64,000 nt of DNA from Annona cherimola (Eukaryota; Streptophyta; Magnoliopsida; Magnoliales; Annonaceae): the NCBI GenBank assembly GCA_030490835.1, contig CM059975.1, positions 6,475,579 to 6,539,578 of the forward strand, given 5' to 3'. This document shows positions 34,640-47,699 of this stretch, in pieces (position 1 is the first letter of the stretch; each line of letters starts with the position of its first letter). Under the pieces are notes generated by a model. That model ran no database searches and was not told the origin of the DNA. It saw only the letters and a program-made list of their open reading frames with translations. Both the position numbers and the translations under genes were made by a program.

Positions 34640-35599
34640 ATTATGAGGAGTGAAAAAAATTTAATTAAAATATTTTAATTTTAAAAAATATTGAGGGTGA
34701 ACGTACACCAACTCCTCTATTATATTCTCGGAAGGGTTTGAGCACCTGGTCAGGTCACCACCAGCGTGTCCACACTCCACCGTCGAGAAGTCTCCGCTCT
34801 CTAGAAGGAAGCGTCGGCTGCACGGTGCCGTCCGACGCAAATCCGCGACATGGCATTCGGAATCGCAAGCTCCCACGCCATGACGAGGGCGCCGTCCGCT
34901 GCGGCGGCTTAGCTAGTCTGGTCTCCCGCACCGCAACGTAGTTCCTCAACATTGATTACGACCCGTATGTATGAAAATAAAGGTACCTACTTACCATTTC
35001 TTTCCCGTACACAGATTAAAGAAATAATGTTGGATTGAGGACTCTCCAGCTCCTCAGTTGATTGGATCCCAACCAAAGTCAACCTCACTGCAGCCGTCGC
35101 CTTCGAAGTTCAACCCAAATCGATGAAGCTTCCAAAAAACGCCCACATTGGCATTGAGATCGGTCTTAGCTTTAGCTTGTATGATTTGGTGACACACACA
35201 AGGCAAAAGCAGTTGGGCAGTTGGGCATGTAATCAACCTTGTTGATTAGGTGTTGAACTTGAACCCCACCAACTTAACCCTTTTCACATGGTTATGGTTG
35301 AGTGATGGAAAAAGCAGATTAAATTTCTAGAAAAAATTAATTTTTTTTATAAAAAAAATTCACTTCCCTGTACAACTTTGCCTTGTTATTTATTGTTCAT
35401 TTTTTTTAAAAAAAATTATTTATCTGACCTGTTGTATATTTTATATTGTTCCTTTGCCAGCAAGGCTTCCACCACCTTCTATTTCCTACGCTGCAGCTCA
35501 AGGCACGGAGCCAAATCCAGTGCTCCGATGTGCACGACGCGAGCCGTGCGCCTTTTCCAACGATCCCGTAACCCGTATCAGTCAGCCTAAAAGGCGTGT
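34640..35599. other. Spacer with GC-rich patches of unknown nature
   Basis: 34735-34945 is GC-rich with overlapping open frames on both strands, and 35040-35250 has a minus-strand open frame; neither matches a family I know, and no splice arrangement joins them convincingly. They may be relics of a decayed gene. 35330-35450 is AT-rich. Confidence 0.35.
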
Positions 35600-36555
35600 A
35601 TCTGCACGACAGCGGCTTTGAAAACGACGTTTATCATGCGTTTCCAGTTCGCTGGAAAGGCACCAAAAGCTCATTATTCTCTTCCCCTCTTGTTCCGAGC
35701 TGAGATATCCATCGGATTTTGTCAGAATTCTCTCTCAGGTAATTCATCATCTGATCTTATCTTAGCTTCCAGTGTAGTTTTTAGATCTTCCTGCTTCCCT
35801 GTTCTCTTCGGTGCTTCCATTTCCTGCCTTTTCTTCGATGCTATTCTTCTTTTGTGGTTTCTCAGTTTTTGTCCTTTTCAGTCTTGTAGATATGGTTTCC
35901 GGGCTTATTCCTTCTATTCGTGTTTTCTTTCTTCTTTGGAAATGACATTTGGGTAGAGCAAAATGAGAGAGGTAGCAGGCATGTCGGGGCAAAAAAAAAA
36001 GTTTTAAGTTTGCGTTGGTGTATGATGCTTGCCCTGGATTTTTTTCTCCCTTCTGAGTATTGGCAGATCGAGACCGCTTATCTGGTAGTCCGTATCAACA
36101 AAAGTCTTGTGCTTTGGCGATTGCGAATCTCGACCGGTGCGATATTGATGATTTAGCCAACAATCAAAGAAGAGGTTTGACAAGGGAAACTCTCATCACG
36201 GGCCCACCATTTAACTGTCGAGAAAGGTGAGGTGCGGCTTAGTTTCTGGGTGAAAGGGAAACGTACGTGTATCACCCTATCAGGATGTCTTTGCGGGAAG
36301 GAATGTGTCACACATGAAATTTTTTATCTTTCTAGGTGGAATTTTTTAGATGAAGGAATCTGAAATGCATTTTTCATTCAATGTCAGAAAGCTCTCTGTT
36401 ATTTGCTGTGGTTTCAAATTATGACCTTTGTTGTTCAAATGCGACCGTGTTGTTTTCAGAGCCAAAGAGTACAGGTTGATTTTGACTTCTAGAGAGAGCA
36501 AAGAGTACAGGTTGAGGAAGTAGCTGTCCGGTGATTTTGGCTTCTAGAGAAAGCA
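35600..36555 (+). promoter_or_regulatory. Probable 5' UTR with intron, upstream of the ArfGAP-C2 gene
   Basis: A plausible leader exon ends at 35738 (TCTCTCAG, then GTAATT donor), and an acceptor TGTTTTCAG ends at 36459. The second leader exon would be 36460-36555 up to the ATG. The leader has a duplicated phrase, AAGAGTACAGGTTGA, at about 36467 and 36500. This is inferred from splice-like signals; the transcription start is unknown. Confidence 0.45.
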
Positions 36556-39500
36556 ATGAATAATCGTCACTATGAATATGGGACAACTCCTTCAGGTATT
36601 TAGATACTTGTAGCTAACATGTTCAGCATTTGCTGATTTTTCGGTTGTTTCTGTTTCCAAAACTAGTAACAATGGACTTCTAAATAACTCGTTTGCAGGA
36701 AAGAAAAACCTTGGAATAGGTCTTAGTGAAATAATAATAGTAATAAATAAAAATAAAAAAGAGTTCCTGAGATCACAGATGGTACATTAGACCATGTTTC
36801 CTCTTGTTCCTGCTGAGTGTTGACTTTGGTATTCTGTGGCCCCGTTGGTAAGGCCATAAGTGGCTGTTTAGTTTTCATGGGTATGCGACATGGGGCAAAT
36901 TTAGCTCTTCTGTCTATCATTGTGAGGCTCCAATTGTCAAAGGAGAGGAAAAAGAACATTTAAACAATGATTACATGTTAAGTCATGTACCTGGCTAATG
37001 ATTTATTGGATTTGAATAACTCCCAAGGTTTTAGTGGTACATGTAACATGAATTAGACCATGCACTTCCTAACAATCAACTTCACCATATGTTCTGTAGG
37101 TCATTTAAAGAGACTGAAAGAACTCTTGCTTAAAAGTGATAACCGTACTTGTGCTGATTGTGGTGCTCCAGATCCTAAGTGGGCGTAAGTTCCAAGACCA
37201 TGGTATTAATTATTCCTATAATCCTAGTTCCAGAATTTTGGATTTTTTACTTTGGATTTCTTGTTTTATCACACATTTTGATGGTTTGACATGTGCTAGT
37301 ATAAAATATTGTGATATTTAAAAACTTTTTTTGTCCATTCAGGTCCGCAAATATAGGAGTATTCATATGCTTAAGATGCTGTGGTGTGCACAGAAGTCTG
37401 GGCACTCACATCTCAAAGGTATCTTAACATGCACTGTACCTTACCAGTGCATTATGACGATAATTGTCATTATAAAACAAAACCTCTAGTATCTATATGC
37501 AATGACCAAATCTTCATCAGCATCATCTTTTGATGGGGGAGACGTCTGCATATTTCTATCATTCTAAATTGTATGTAGAATTCCTTCAATTTGACTAAAT
37601 CCATAGAACTTTTTTTTTCCTTGCAAATAAGCTTAGCACAACATTCTCAGGGCTTGACCTCAAATGAATATGCCATTTTGGTTTGCTTAATCCGTGTTCC
37701 GTAGTGAAATTGAACCAATCACGATCATGATCAGCTATTCGGCTATTCCTTGCCCCCTGAAATCTGCAAGATTATAAGCTTTTTAATATTCTGGATTGAT
37801 TACTTCCTCAGGACTACCAACCAAGAATCCAATTCGTTTGATTTCTGGCACTTTGTTCATGCAAATTTTTGAAATCATCTCAGCTGAGTTATGAAGAAAG
37901 TAGTTCTATGTAATAGATAATGCTAAGAAGAAGGGCCACATGAATATTTTAGAATTGCATTGATTCTTAATGTTAGCAAATTACTGTTCAATATAGTGGA
38001 TTTGAGTTTTTATTCACACATCTTTTCCCCTTCCTCTTATCAGTATTGGGTTGACTTTAGTATAAAATATGCTAGAACAACATTGAGCAGACATTTCTTG
38101 TTTCTTTGTTATTCAGGTTTTGTCTGTGACTTTGGATGAGTGGTCTGAGAATGAACTTGACTCAATGATTGAAGTTGGTGGGAATTCCTCTGCGAATGCA
38201 ATCTATGAGGCTAATCTTCCACCAGGTTTTCCAAAGCCTGGACCCAACTCGAGTAATGAGGAGCGCACAAAGTTCATTAGGTTGAATAGTTTTTTATTTT
38301 TAAAAAAGAAAAACTCACTTGTCATAGGATTATGACATGAAGCTATAATTTCTAATGTAACTGGCCTTATGTTGCTCACATCTTTCTGCATAGGTCCAAA
38401 TATGAGCTGCAGGAATTCTTGAAACCAAGTTTGAGGATTATGTCATTTTCTTCTGCCAAGACCTCTCTCTCGACCAGTGGTTCTGAAAAGAGCATGAATA
38501 GTTTTCACATAATGTCAAAGAAGACGGTAAATTTCCATGTACACTTATTCTTTATTGTTTCTCATGGAATACATTTGATGTTCCTTCCTTCAATGTGGGC
38601 ACCCTTTAATTCTTAGTTTAAGAAATTGGATCGTAACTCCTGCCTCTGAGCTACAATTGTCATCATTGAATCAGAACATGGCAGAATTCTGAATTTTGTT
38701 CTACTGCTTGAGGTATATTTCCAAATCAGGTAGAATGGGTTGGATTCTTTTGCCTTGATTTTTATCTTGTGCTGGCAAGTTATTTCTGATCTTATTTGTC
38801 AAATTGCATTTGTACACACCCCTCTTAATAAGAAAAATTAGCCCATTAGCATGTGGCAACCAGAAAATCAGGCTGGGTTTACTCAATCGAGCATGATTTA
38901 TCTTGGTTCTATGTCCCTGGTTGACCATCATAACCATTCCTACTTGTTTTACGGATATGCTTTATTTGGCCAAGCCTGTTTATAAGGCTATAGCACAGGA
39001 ATGTGTAGACTGGTCAATAAGCAGTTATAACATTCTTATTAAGAAACACCAGCTCAAAGCATGTCGTTTCTAGAAAATCAGGCTACTCAACAGAGCATGA
39101 TTTATGTTGATCCTATACCTCTGGTCGAACATCATATTCTTTCCAACTTGTTATGCATATATGAATTGGCCATGCCTGTTCGTATGGCCATAGGATGTGT
39201 AGACTGGTTGATGACTGAGCAAGATCATGCATGCCAATGGCACGTATAGTGCAAGTAGAATCATCATTTCTACGACTGTAACTAGGCTTCACATTTTCAT
39301 TCTAACATTAGCATAAGATGATCTCATGAAGGAATTCCATGATTGTCTTACTAGAAATTGTGAACGGGAGTGAATGCAGGTTGGTATGGTGGAATTCATT
39401 GGACTACTAAAAGTAAAAGTGATAAAAGGCACAAATTTGGCAGTTAGGGATCTGCGGAGCAGTGATCCTTATGTTGTTATGGCTATTGGGCAACAGGTTC

Positions 39501-40907
39501 GTCATGTTCAGAGTAAAGATACAGTTTTCCACCCATTTAAAATCACTTTTTGCATGTTTTGGACTTTGGTACCAAATCCGAGATTTGTACTTGAGGGCTT
39601 TAGCATTAAAATGGTCCAAACTATGATCATGTGAGAAAGCTTCCATGTGTTGTTACTTCTAGTCAGTTTTCTTAGACTTATGAGGGAGGCTAAAGTTTCT
39701 GCACTCTTCTCCCTCAATGATGGCTTTAGTTATTCATGTTGATGATAATTGATTGTTCTTTTTGGCTATCTTGTATATTACAGAGGGCACAAACAAAAGT
39801 CATCAATAGCAACTTGAATCCCATTTGGAATGAAGAGCTTATGTTGTCAGTACCACAAAATTATGGGGCTCTGAAACTGGTGAGACTGCTGTTTAACTTT
39901 TCAGTCTGCCGACCTGCTCTCCGACTAAGTCTTTGGTCTGGCCTGCATTGTCACTGTTTATTGTGGCTTGCATGAACGACTTGCAGTTATTGAACAAGTT
40001 CTCAGGTCCATCTGTCCAAGTGTCTCTTGAATCAGTTTACAGATCATCGCATTTTGGGTTGTAACAATTATGGCTGATGCTGCATAAACCCATGACGTTA
40101 CCCAAAATAGCACCATTGTCAACAACAAATACCATCAGGCACCTTTATGCAGATTTGACTCTTTCAGTCATTGATTAATTTGTTTTCATGGAACCCACCT
40201 GATGGGGCAGCTTGTCCTTTTTGCTTGGGCTCAGTTAGGCAGGCATATTGAGGCACCATTACATCTTGTGTCTGCCACATGTTTGGGAAAATCTAGATAA
40301 CGGCAAAAATGAAATAGCCAGGTTTCATGTATTTGGAAAATTTGATTTTATACAGATGGCTAAAGCACATTAAGCTGTTAGAGGGGCCAGATTTATAAGC
40401 ACGAATTTCTCTGTTAGATTTATAAGCTGCTAGAGGAGCCAGATATTGAGGTGCCACTACATCTCGTGTTTCTGCCACATGTTTGGGAAAATCTAGATAA
40501 TGGCAAAAATGAGATAGCCAGGTTTCATGTTTTTGGAAATTTTGATTTTACACAGATGGTTTTAAAGCACATTAAGCTGTTAGAGGAGCCTGATTTATAA
40601 GCACGAATTTCTCTGTTTTGAGTAGGAAGTGTTTGATTATGACACGTTTTCCGCCGATGACATCATGGGAGAAGCGGAAATAGACATCCAACCATTAGTT
40701 ACAGCAGCCACAGCTTTCGAGGACACGGAGATGTATGAGAACATGCAGATTGGGAAATGGCTGAAATCTGATGACAATGCGCTCCTCCGGGACAGCACCA
40801 TCAACATTGTTGATGGGACGGTGAAACAGGAGGTCTCTCTGAAGCTGCAAAATGTGGAGTCTGGGGAGATACATCTAGAGCTGGAGTGGTTACCCTTGGA
40901 TCAATAG
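36556..40907 (+). CDS. AGD12: ArfGAP zinc-finger plus C2-domain protein (AGD12/ZAC-like)
   Basis: Eight exons: 36556-36595, 37100-37184, 37343-37418, 38117-38280, 38394-38526, 39380-39496, 39784-39879 and 40626-40907. They join in frame to 330 codons. The ArfGAP finger is C31-x2-C34-x16-C51-x2-C54, followed by the likely arginine finger R59 in [10 protein letters not shown] linker (about residues 125-166) leads to a C2 domain from [20 protein letters not shown], with acidic Ca-binding candidates in [10 protein letters not shown] and [10 protein letters not shown], and the protein ends LEWLPLDQ. The family stimulates GTP hydrolysis by Arf GTPases and binds phosphoinositides on membranes (family knowledge). 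The length is close to AGD12. Introns 5 and 7 each contain an approximately 200-bp tandem duplication. AGD11 or AGD13 are the alternatives. Confidence 0.95.
38822..39230. repeat. Imperfect tandem duplication (about 210 bp) in ArfGAP intron 5
   Basis: CTTAATAAGAAAAATTAGCC, AGAAAATCAGGCTGGG and GTGTAGACTGGTCAATAAGC in the first copy recur in order as CTTATTAAGAAACACCAGCT, AGAAAATCAGGCTACT and GTGTAGACTGGTTGATGACT in the second, offset by about 210 bp. Divergence is substantial, so the event is old. Confidence 0.75.
40246..40617. repeat. Imperfect tandem duplication (about 200 bp) in ArfGAP intron 7
   Basis: TCTGCCACATGTTTGGGAAA, GAAATAGCCAGGTTTCATGT and ATTTATAAGCACGAATTTCT recur in order about 198-202 bp downstream. 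The second copy runs to within 8 bp of the final exon (40626), so the sequence next to the acceptor is part of the duplicated unit. Confidence 0.85.
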
Positions 40908-41564
40908 CAGTATTTCATCTTCTTGTTCGACGCTGTTTGTATGGTCAAATACATCTCATTCTATTGAATTTGTTGAATTTGTTCTTCTGTAATCTATCCG
41001 TTCTTGTTAGCATCTGTAGAATTCTCTCGGTTGTATATGTGATATAGAATCAGAATTCCTGCCAGTTATTCACCATTTGCATCGACTACCGAGAGCAGAT
41101 CCGGAATTCTGCTGGTTGGATGACCAACAACACAAGATTACATAGTGGACCCCCTTCTTTTGTGACTCTAATGATACATTTAAGGGGCTGTTTTCTAGTC
41201 GCGTAAAAAATAACAACACTAACTCACGGTTGCAATCTAGTGCCTAATTGCTTGCAATGTGGTGATTAAATATGCAAATTTTGAAGTTGAGTGCCCATCC
41301 TTTGTGGCTAGCCGCAATGTATCCTGGATAAATATATATATTTAAAATTTTTTGTCAATATATATGTGGGCTCCATCTGTATCTTCCATGTGGCTAACCG
41401 GAAGAAAGATATATGTGAGGCTGCATATTTATTTAAAAAGAAAGTAGGGAATTCCGTCCGGGGACACGAATATTATTTTCTTGCAAAGGCTTAAGAGACT
41501 ATTTCAAAAAAAAAATACAATATTTTTTAAACGAATGTGTATCTAGGATAAAAATATAATGATG

Positions 41565-42280
41565 TGTATTGGGAATAAGTAAAGTTGCATTGGAAATTAG
41601 TAAAGTTGTTGTTGACAACCCACCCTTGGGCCCAAAGATGGATAAAATGAGACAAGATCTAAGCCCAAACAAATTCAAGACAAAAAGAGATTCAAGCAAG
41701 CTAAGCAGGCTCTTCCGAACTCAGCCAACGGGAGCGAAGCTTCACCAAGCCTCAAAACAGACTTTTTTCAACAAATTAGATTCGGCCCACAAAGAGCGAA
41801 GCTCCTACAGGCCACCTCAACGGGCTCCACAATACAGCCCACCATAATCAACTCACCAGACTCAGCAAACGGGCTTAGCCAAACTCTAGCCCGTCAGATC
41901 CAGCCCACCAAGCCTCAGAAGCAGGCTTCTCTACAACTTTGGGCCTCTACAACGGCCCACCTAAAGCAACGGGCTTAGCCAAGCTCTAGCCCACCAAGCT
42001 CAAGCCTATGGACCAAGTCCAAGCATCTCAAATGGCCCAAGGCCCATGATCTCACCTCAAACTCAAGCCCATGTGCTACAAGTCCAACAAGCTCAAGCCC
42101 AAGTGCCACAAGTCCAACAAGCTCAATCCCAAGTGCTATAAGCCCAACAAGCTACAAGCCCACAAAGAGGCCTACTCCACATCTATAAAAGGGGAGCTAA
42201 GCTCTCATTTCCAGGACATGAAGAGGCATCCCCAAGGGGGAGGACGGGAGTCTGCAGCCAAACCCCGACACCCCGCTTCT

Positions 42281-42319
<39 letters not shown>

Positions 42320-42847
42320 TTCTTCAGATCTTTTATTTTATTTTTTCCTTTTCATGCTGATGTAAACGGCTTCGGGTTAACGGATTTCTGTCATATCCAT
42401 TTTAATCCGAAGACCGGGATCCCAGATCTGCAAGACCGGTGTCTTTATTCATTGAAAACAGGGACTAATCTCCCTTTTAAGATTAGTGGCGACTTCATTT
42501 TCTTTATTTTGCGTAAATACTAACGCGTTTGCTTGAGTTAATGCTCCAGCAAGGCGGGCGCACGCGGGTCCATAGTTCCAGCATAACACGCTGCCGAATT
42601 CGTGACTTGACCCGTGTATAAAAAGCTCCGTCTTAGCCGTTATGCCGCTGAATTCACGAGAAAACGCCTATATGCCAAATTTATCTACAAACCGTGAATC
42701 CTAACGTATTTTATCCCATGTTGATGCAGGAAAACTAAGTCCACGCTGCTGTCTTGGTGGCGTTGAAAACTCATCCAACACGATCTAGATTTCTAAGGCG
42801 AGGAAAACTATTCCGAGCCCACCGTAGCGCTCGCGGCGGGTGCTACA
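41565..42847 (+). mobile_element. Putative solo LTR
   Basis: Begins TGTATTGGGAATAAG and could end GGCGGGTGCTACA (TGT...ACA). It contains a TATA box and leader (CTATAAAAGGGGAGC at 42183), a (CT)n run at 42286-42316, and GC-rich downstream sequence unlike its surroundings. The upstream half is dominated by repeats of AGCCCAA/CAAGCTC words. I find no matching 5-bp target duplication (TGATG against GTTGT), no second LTR, primer-binding site or pol sequence. The promoter-like structure is seen; the LTR identity is inference. Confidence 0.4.
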
Positions 42848-43142
42848 GTTGTGTTGAAAATTAAAAGATTGAGAAATTGTCTTAAAAATTGTGATTCGGG
42901 CCTTAAGTAAATTTTCGGCCCAGAAATTCGTTATGAGAAATCAGATAGATGGTGGCCTGGCGCCTGCCATCCTCCGTTTCCTCCCACGTGCATCATGTCT
43001 GTGACGCAGATGGCAGCGGCCGAGAGCACGGTTGGTAAGCCTTTGTCTTATTCGCCAGTAATTCAAACGACAACTGTCATTCGTTCGCTTTAAAATGTTG
43101 AGGCGGAGTCATTCCGTTGCACAGCAATAACGAAAATAGAAG

Positions 43143-45203
43143 ATGGCGAAGTCTGCTTCGGAAGAAGAGCATGAACATCCCCAGAAGGCTTTTGGTTGGG
43201 CAGCCAGAGATTGCTCTGGCATTCTCTCACCCTTCAACTTCTCCAGGAGGTATCGTTTTCTTTTCTTTTCTTTTGCGTCTTACAATAGAATATCACGCCC
43301 TTGAAGGCTCGCTCACACCAACACCAGTTGAGAAATATATAAAAGCGTTTCGTGTTATTGTGACAAGGCAAGCTGTGCAGGGCCAAGGGTGATTATGACG
43401 TGGTCATAAAGATACTCTACTGTGGAATCTGCCACACCGATCTTCACCACGCCAGGAACGAATTCGGGGTGATATCATACCCTGTTGTGCCTGGGTAAGC
43501 ACTCCTTTGTGACACAGCTCCATCAACTGACAACTAAAACCAATGTCTGACACTGTCTCATGTATCCATCTTTCAATGTAACCAGCCATGAGATAGCTGG
43601 ACTTGTCACTGAGCTGGGCTGCAATGTAACAAGGTTCAAAATGGGTGACAAGGTCGGCGTTGGGTGCATGGTTGGCTCCTGCCGAGATTGCAAAAGCTGC
43701 AACCTGGATCTTGAACACCATTGCCCAAAACAGGTTCTCACTTATGGTGCCGTCCACTGTGATGACACAAAAACGTATGGTGGGTACTCTGATTTTGTCG
43801 TTGTCGATGAGCACTTCGTCGTCCAGCTGCCAGACAACCTGCCTCTAGGCGGTCTGGCACCGTTGCTCTGTGCTGGTATCACCGTGTACAGTGCCATGAA
43901 GTACTTCAGCCTTTGTGAACCTGGCATGAGTTTGGGTGTCGTTGGCCTAGGTGGTTTGGGCCATGTTGCTGTGAAATTCGCAAAGGCTTTTGGCCTAAAA
44001 GTTACAGTGATAAGCACATCACCAAACAAGGAGAAGGAAGCAGTTGAACGACTTGGCGCAGACAAATTCTTAGTGAGCAGAGAACTAGAGAAAATGGAGG
44101 TTAGTTGCAGTTAAGCTTAGGAGCATCTTTCTACCTAACCATCTTTAGGGAAGAGTGAAGGGTTTTTTGTATCCCATGTTGCTATGTAATTAGCTAGGCT
44201 GACCATCATTTTACCCCAAGGCTATGTAACTAACACATCAACCTCCCAATACTAGCTTGGGACAATGGATTCTAACATTCTACTATGCTCTCCAGCCTCA
44301 GCCATCTGTGAGCTGGCTCTGCACTAGGAGAACTCATCCCCGACATAAGTAACGTGGGAATTCACTCACTAATGACTAACCCCATTTGATTAGTGTAGGA
44401 TAATCGATCCTGATTACAACACACCTCCCAAAGGCATACATAGTCCTCCTTGGTGAATTCTTTTTTTCCCCCTCTTTCGATGGAACTCCTTGGTGAATTC
44501 TTAGTTGTACTCTAGGATTCTGGTCTCGAACTCGTGAAGCTAAATGCTTGCCATTCTTCTAACTGGATTTTTTTTTTTTTTTTTTTTGATTTATACTTCT
44601 TACTGGATTTGAACGACTAACTATAGTCAATGCTCTGAATTTAACAAGGTTGAAATGCGTCTGTTTTCATCTTTTGCTGTGGTTGTAGGCAGCCACGGGC
44701 ACTTTGGATGGCATCATCGACACAGTCTCAGCTTCCCACTCCCTGCTGCCACTGATCGATCTCTTAGCGCCAAACGGAAAATTGATTGTGTTGGGAGCAG
44801 CGGACAAGCCATTTGAGCTTCCAATCATTCCTTTAATCATGGGTTAGTTAGTAATTCATATTTCCAGTACGAAGTTCTAGACTGTTTGGATTACCCATCA
44901 TTGCAGGAATGTTGCATTCAGATCAGATATAGCCAGGCATCCAATTCTAAATTATCAGTAATTTGATGTTATAATCTCTCTATCGTCTTCAACGTTTATA
45001 CAGGAAGAAAGATTGTTGCTGGAAGTGGAATTGGAGGAATGAAAGAGACACAAGAGATGATAGATTTCGCGGGTAAAAACAATATAACTGCCGATACCGA
45101 GGTCATATCCATAGACTATGTGAACACAGCCATGGAGAGGCTTGCTAGAGGTGATGTCAGATATCGATTTGTCATCGACATTGCTAATACCTTGAAAGCT
45201 TAG
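43143..45203 (+). CDS. CAD: Cinnamyl-alcohol dehydrogenase family protein (zinc MDR)
   Basis: Five exons: 43143-43249, 43381-43494, 43586-44099, 44689-44842 and 45004-45203. They join in frame to 362 codons. Catalytic zinc ligands are C53 (GICHTD), H75 with E76 (GHE across the exon 2/3 junction) and C169 (LLCAG). Structural zinc ligands are C106, C109, C112 and C120. The nucleotide-binding turn is GLGGLG (194-199), with ISTSPNK downstream typical of NADP preference. CADs reduce hydroxycinnamaldehydes to monolignols with NADPH in the cytosol (family knowledge). The [11 protein letters not shown] segment and N-terminus [12 protein letters not shown] place it with CAD/ELI3/mannitol-dehydrogenase-like members, so the true substrate may not be coniferaldehyde. 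No residue is missing. Intron 3 contains a poly(T) tract between short direct repeats. Confidence 0.93.
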
Positions 45204-47699
45204 GCAACGAGATCTTCAGGCCAAGATTCATCATCTCGCAGCTGCATATCTGTATTTGACACACACACACACCTTGCACTTTGCTCGTTTTCCAGTATTG
45301 TACTTGTAGTTTTGACACACATGATAGAAAACAAAGATAAGCAAAGCTCGAGCTAAAGAAATTTGACACGAGAATATCCTTTTGCCTTCTATCATATCAG
45401 CATCTCCTCCTTTCAGGGCCTAACTTACACGGCAGCTTGCTCTAACAACATTGGCTCAATGGTGGTCGTACGCTGCTTTAATGACATTAGATGCTAGCCC
45501 TTTCATCCTTTAGAATGACTCCACTCACCCATTAGTGATTTTAATCTGGCCTTTAAGTTGGCATTCTACTTTTAAAGAGTCGTTGCAAACCACATGACCT
45601 TGCATCAACACACACACCTTTGCTATACTACGCATATTAAAAAATTTTAAAATTCTGCTAGCATCGTGAAGTTTAATTGGTACTCTAATTTTAATAGTAA
45701 CAGGCCATGATCGGAACTAACAAGCCATTTTTTTGGCAAGTGTGCTACTTAAGCTCTCAAATTGTGATCTACCTGAATTTTTTTCCGTTTCGGTCTATAA
45801 TTATACGGCTGTGTCTCTCCTAAAACGGGGTGTGATCGGTCACGATTTGCTGCACACAACTTTAACTTTAACTTTGCAGAGAAAGGAGGACTGGAGAGAG
45901 AAGGTACCGTGTACTGTAAGCAACACAATACTCAAGTGGATCTTTTCATGCCAGCGACAAACGTGATCTTACCACTATCTAAGGGTGGGCCATAGGTCAT
46001 CAAAAAGCAAGATCATGAAATTATGATGTCCCCATTCATCACCAGCTGACACTTCCTGCTCTGGCTTCTGATTATGTACTCCGGCAATTTAACCTCCACA
46101 TTTAGGGACGTTTGGCCTTTGGTAAATGCGGTACGGGGAGGAAAAAATGTCGGATTACAGATTTTGAGAAAAAAGTCATTTATTAAATAATATTTATATT
46201 TTTGCACTATTAATCTTATATTTCGATCATTTTTTCTACCGGCTATCCTCCTTCATATGTATATATTTCAACTTTGCTCATATTATTTCCTATCAATTGC
46301 TAAATTCCTAAAATATTTCTTTTTTTTATTATCATGGTATCCCACAATTTTTTTCTCATTTTACATTCCTGAAGCACTGTCTTAAGCAGGACAACGGTAC
46401 ACTTTGGATGATTGTAATATATGAATGCCCATAAAAAAAAAAAGATATGATACGTCGAGAATTAAGCGATGATATTTTTTCATTCCACATCAGATTAAAA
46501 AATATTGCTAATGTGTGGAGAAGGGAAATGTTGCCGCAAGAGTTCACTTTATGGATCTAATCTAGTTAACAAATCCATGGTGGAACATTTAAGCATACGA
46601 ATAGTGGTACCATGTGGTTGTTTACCCTTTTTAAAAAAAAATTATTTGTTAGTAAATTTATTATTCTATATTTGTAGTTCTATTATTTTCAGAAATGTGT
46701 ATGTATATATATATATATATATATATAATTTTTTATTTCAAACATAAATGCACTTAGTCATTTTCAACTTCTTAAAATGACTAAAACAACACTATGTTTT
46801 AAATTAATATATATACATCTCTAAAAATAGATAACCTAAGGATATAAATTAAATATACTTAGAATAATACTTTTATAAAAAATTAAAATAATAAAAAATA
46901 TATTTTTAGGTCGGCTTCATGAGAACTCTTATGGAGCTAGATGCATGGAATTATGATTCTATCAAGTTAGCCATAGGGGAGTTTATATATCTAATTTATA
47001 TGATCAGTTTTTCCATTTTTAGTGATATATTTTGTTTAATTTCAATCATCAAAGGCGCTTTAGTCACTTTTAACCTTTGAAAGTAACTAAAATAACGTGA
47101 TATTTGAAATCTAAAACAAATATATATACATCCCCTAAAATGATAAAGCCTGGAACATAAATTAAATAAAATTTTGAATTATTTACATCTTAATTCTTTG
47201 TATGCTAACGTAAGATATTCGTTGGAACCATAAGCAGCTGATCAAACCAATAGATGGGGAAATGGCAAAGTACTCATCAAAACTTCATGACGTACGCGTC
47301 ATTTAACTGAAAAAAGGGTCTAGTCTACGGTTACCAATAAAATAATACTATACGGATAAATCTTGAGTTTCGTCTCTTTAAGTTGTTTAATTTTTAACAT
47401 TTCAAAGGTCCACGAGGGAAATTAGAAATACAGGAAGTTAAATGATATGATAATTTACAGTAGATGCATAAACTAAATAAAACTATTGAAAAAACATTAC
47501 GTGTAGTTTTTTAATGAAAATGAATTTTTTTTAAAGTGTAGGTAATAATATAAAAAATTAGATAATTAATATGTCAAATCATATTAAACATTTTCAAAAT
47601 GGATGAAGGATATATTTTCACCCATTTTAAGTTTGATCTCGCTAAAATCTCAATAATGTTGCAAATTTAGTTTATTAGAATCGTTTTTCTAAAATCAAT
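45204..47699. other. Intergenic spacer with decayed inverted-repeat elements
   Basis: The first few hundred bases should include the dehydrogenase 3' UTR. 46102-46340 begins AGGGACGTTTGGCCTTTGGT and resembles the element at 14943. 46700-46965 and 46970-47170 carry paired foldback blocks (TCATTTTCAACTTCTTAAAA / AATGACTAAAACA) and ATTATGATTCTATCAAG, similar to the outer termini at position 4. (TA)n lies at 46702-46726. No gene is supported. Confidence 0.4.

Noticed and set aside
42071..42523. 150-codon open frame upstream of the CAD-like gene
   Set aside because: It is built from repeated AGCCCAA-type words and a (CT)n tract within a putative LTR; not a credible protein.
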